Both the position numbers and the translations under genes were made by a program. Below, piece after piece: positions 63,985 to 64,000 of a DNA stretch of 64,000 bases. Origin of the DNA: UMGS621 sp964468815 (GTDB lineage Bacteria > Bacillota > Clostridia > Christensenellales > Borkfalkiaceae); the NCBI GenBank assembly GCA_964468815.1, contig CAYXWN010000004.1, positions 1 through 64,000 of the forward strand, in the 5' to 3' direction. Below the pieces are notes generated by a model. The model saw only the letters and a program-made list of their open reading frames with translations, searched no databases and was not told where the DNA came from. How positions within the stretch are numbered: the stretch's first letter is position 1; the number at the start of each line of letters is the position of its first letter.

Positions 63985-64000
63985 TTGACTTATTCGTCGT
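63985..64000 (+). CDS. Start of a further gene, cut by the window end
   Basis: TTG at 63985 follows AGGGTGAT by four to six bases, 28 bases after the WYL stop, and would open a frame MTYSS. Only five codons are visible, so product and reality are uncertain. If real, it would be co-transcribed with the WYL gene. Confidence 0.3.

Noticed and set aside
1..64000. tRNA, rRNA, CRISPR arrays, phage or plasmid functions
   Set aside because: None was found on reading both strands, apart from the IS element at the left edge.

Overview
The window looks like a chromosome segment of a gut-type, low-to-mid GC Bacillota, most likely a clostridial lineage. The support is: a groESL operon with a CIRCE operator, many lipobox signal peptides, strong AGGAGG-type ribosome binding sites, ABC sugar importers without their own ATPase, a type III pantothenate kinase with an ECF-type S component, and LacI, AraC and WYL regulators. 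No rRNA, tRNA, CRISPR array, plasmid or phage function was seen. Names of families come from motifs read in the translations, not from database searches.

Layout. 1-1138: right part of an IS3-family insertion sequence. 1.2-7 kb: housekeeping genes (hom, coaX, an ECF S component, a Cys-rich small membrane protein, a dCMP deaminase, groES-groEL). 7.1-10.6 kb: two tandem, duplicated ABC-2 exporter pairs. 10.7-26 kb: a monocistronic CE2-like esterase and a long AraC-controlled operon. That operon holds a cytoplasmic GH37 trehalase, a sugar-binding lipoprotein, two permeases and four large exported proteins. 26-27.4 kb: an ArsB/SLC13-type carrier. 27.5-30.2 kb: a decaying sugar-import operon in which two genes carry single-base deletions and a third is truncated. 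30.5-36 kb: lacI, a GH106-like enzyme and a GH63-like enzyme. 36.3-51.8 kb: one 15-kb starch-type operon with a sugar-binding lipoprotein, two permeases, two giant lipoprotein GH13 amylases, and three accessory membrane or exported proteins. 52-58 kb: a Na/Pi cotransporter, ppx-maf-mreB, and a split TSUP carrier. 58-64 kb: a 1026-residue surface protein, murG, a WYL regulator and the start of a further gene.

How the parts work together. Three carbohydrate loci dominate. The lacI gene and the amylase operon each have a TTGACA promoter followed immediately by nearly the same palindrome (CTACTCG-N-GTAG), so a single LacI protein probably controls both. Each importer has a binding protein and/or permeases but no ATPase, as expected if a shared MsmX-type ATPase is encoded elsewhere. 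The two amylase genes share an 842-bp block that I read as identical base for base inside otherwise diverged genes, which points to recent gene conversion. The amylase operon also carries a repeat-rich surface protein ending in a Gly-Cys motif, membrane span and basic tail, next to a membrane protein that resembles a CPBP intramembrane protease with its histidines missing. This pair is my best candidate for something new. The Na/Pi cotransporter has an 11-bp-phased TTTACA-like array in its promoter-leader region, resembling a PhoP box.
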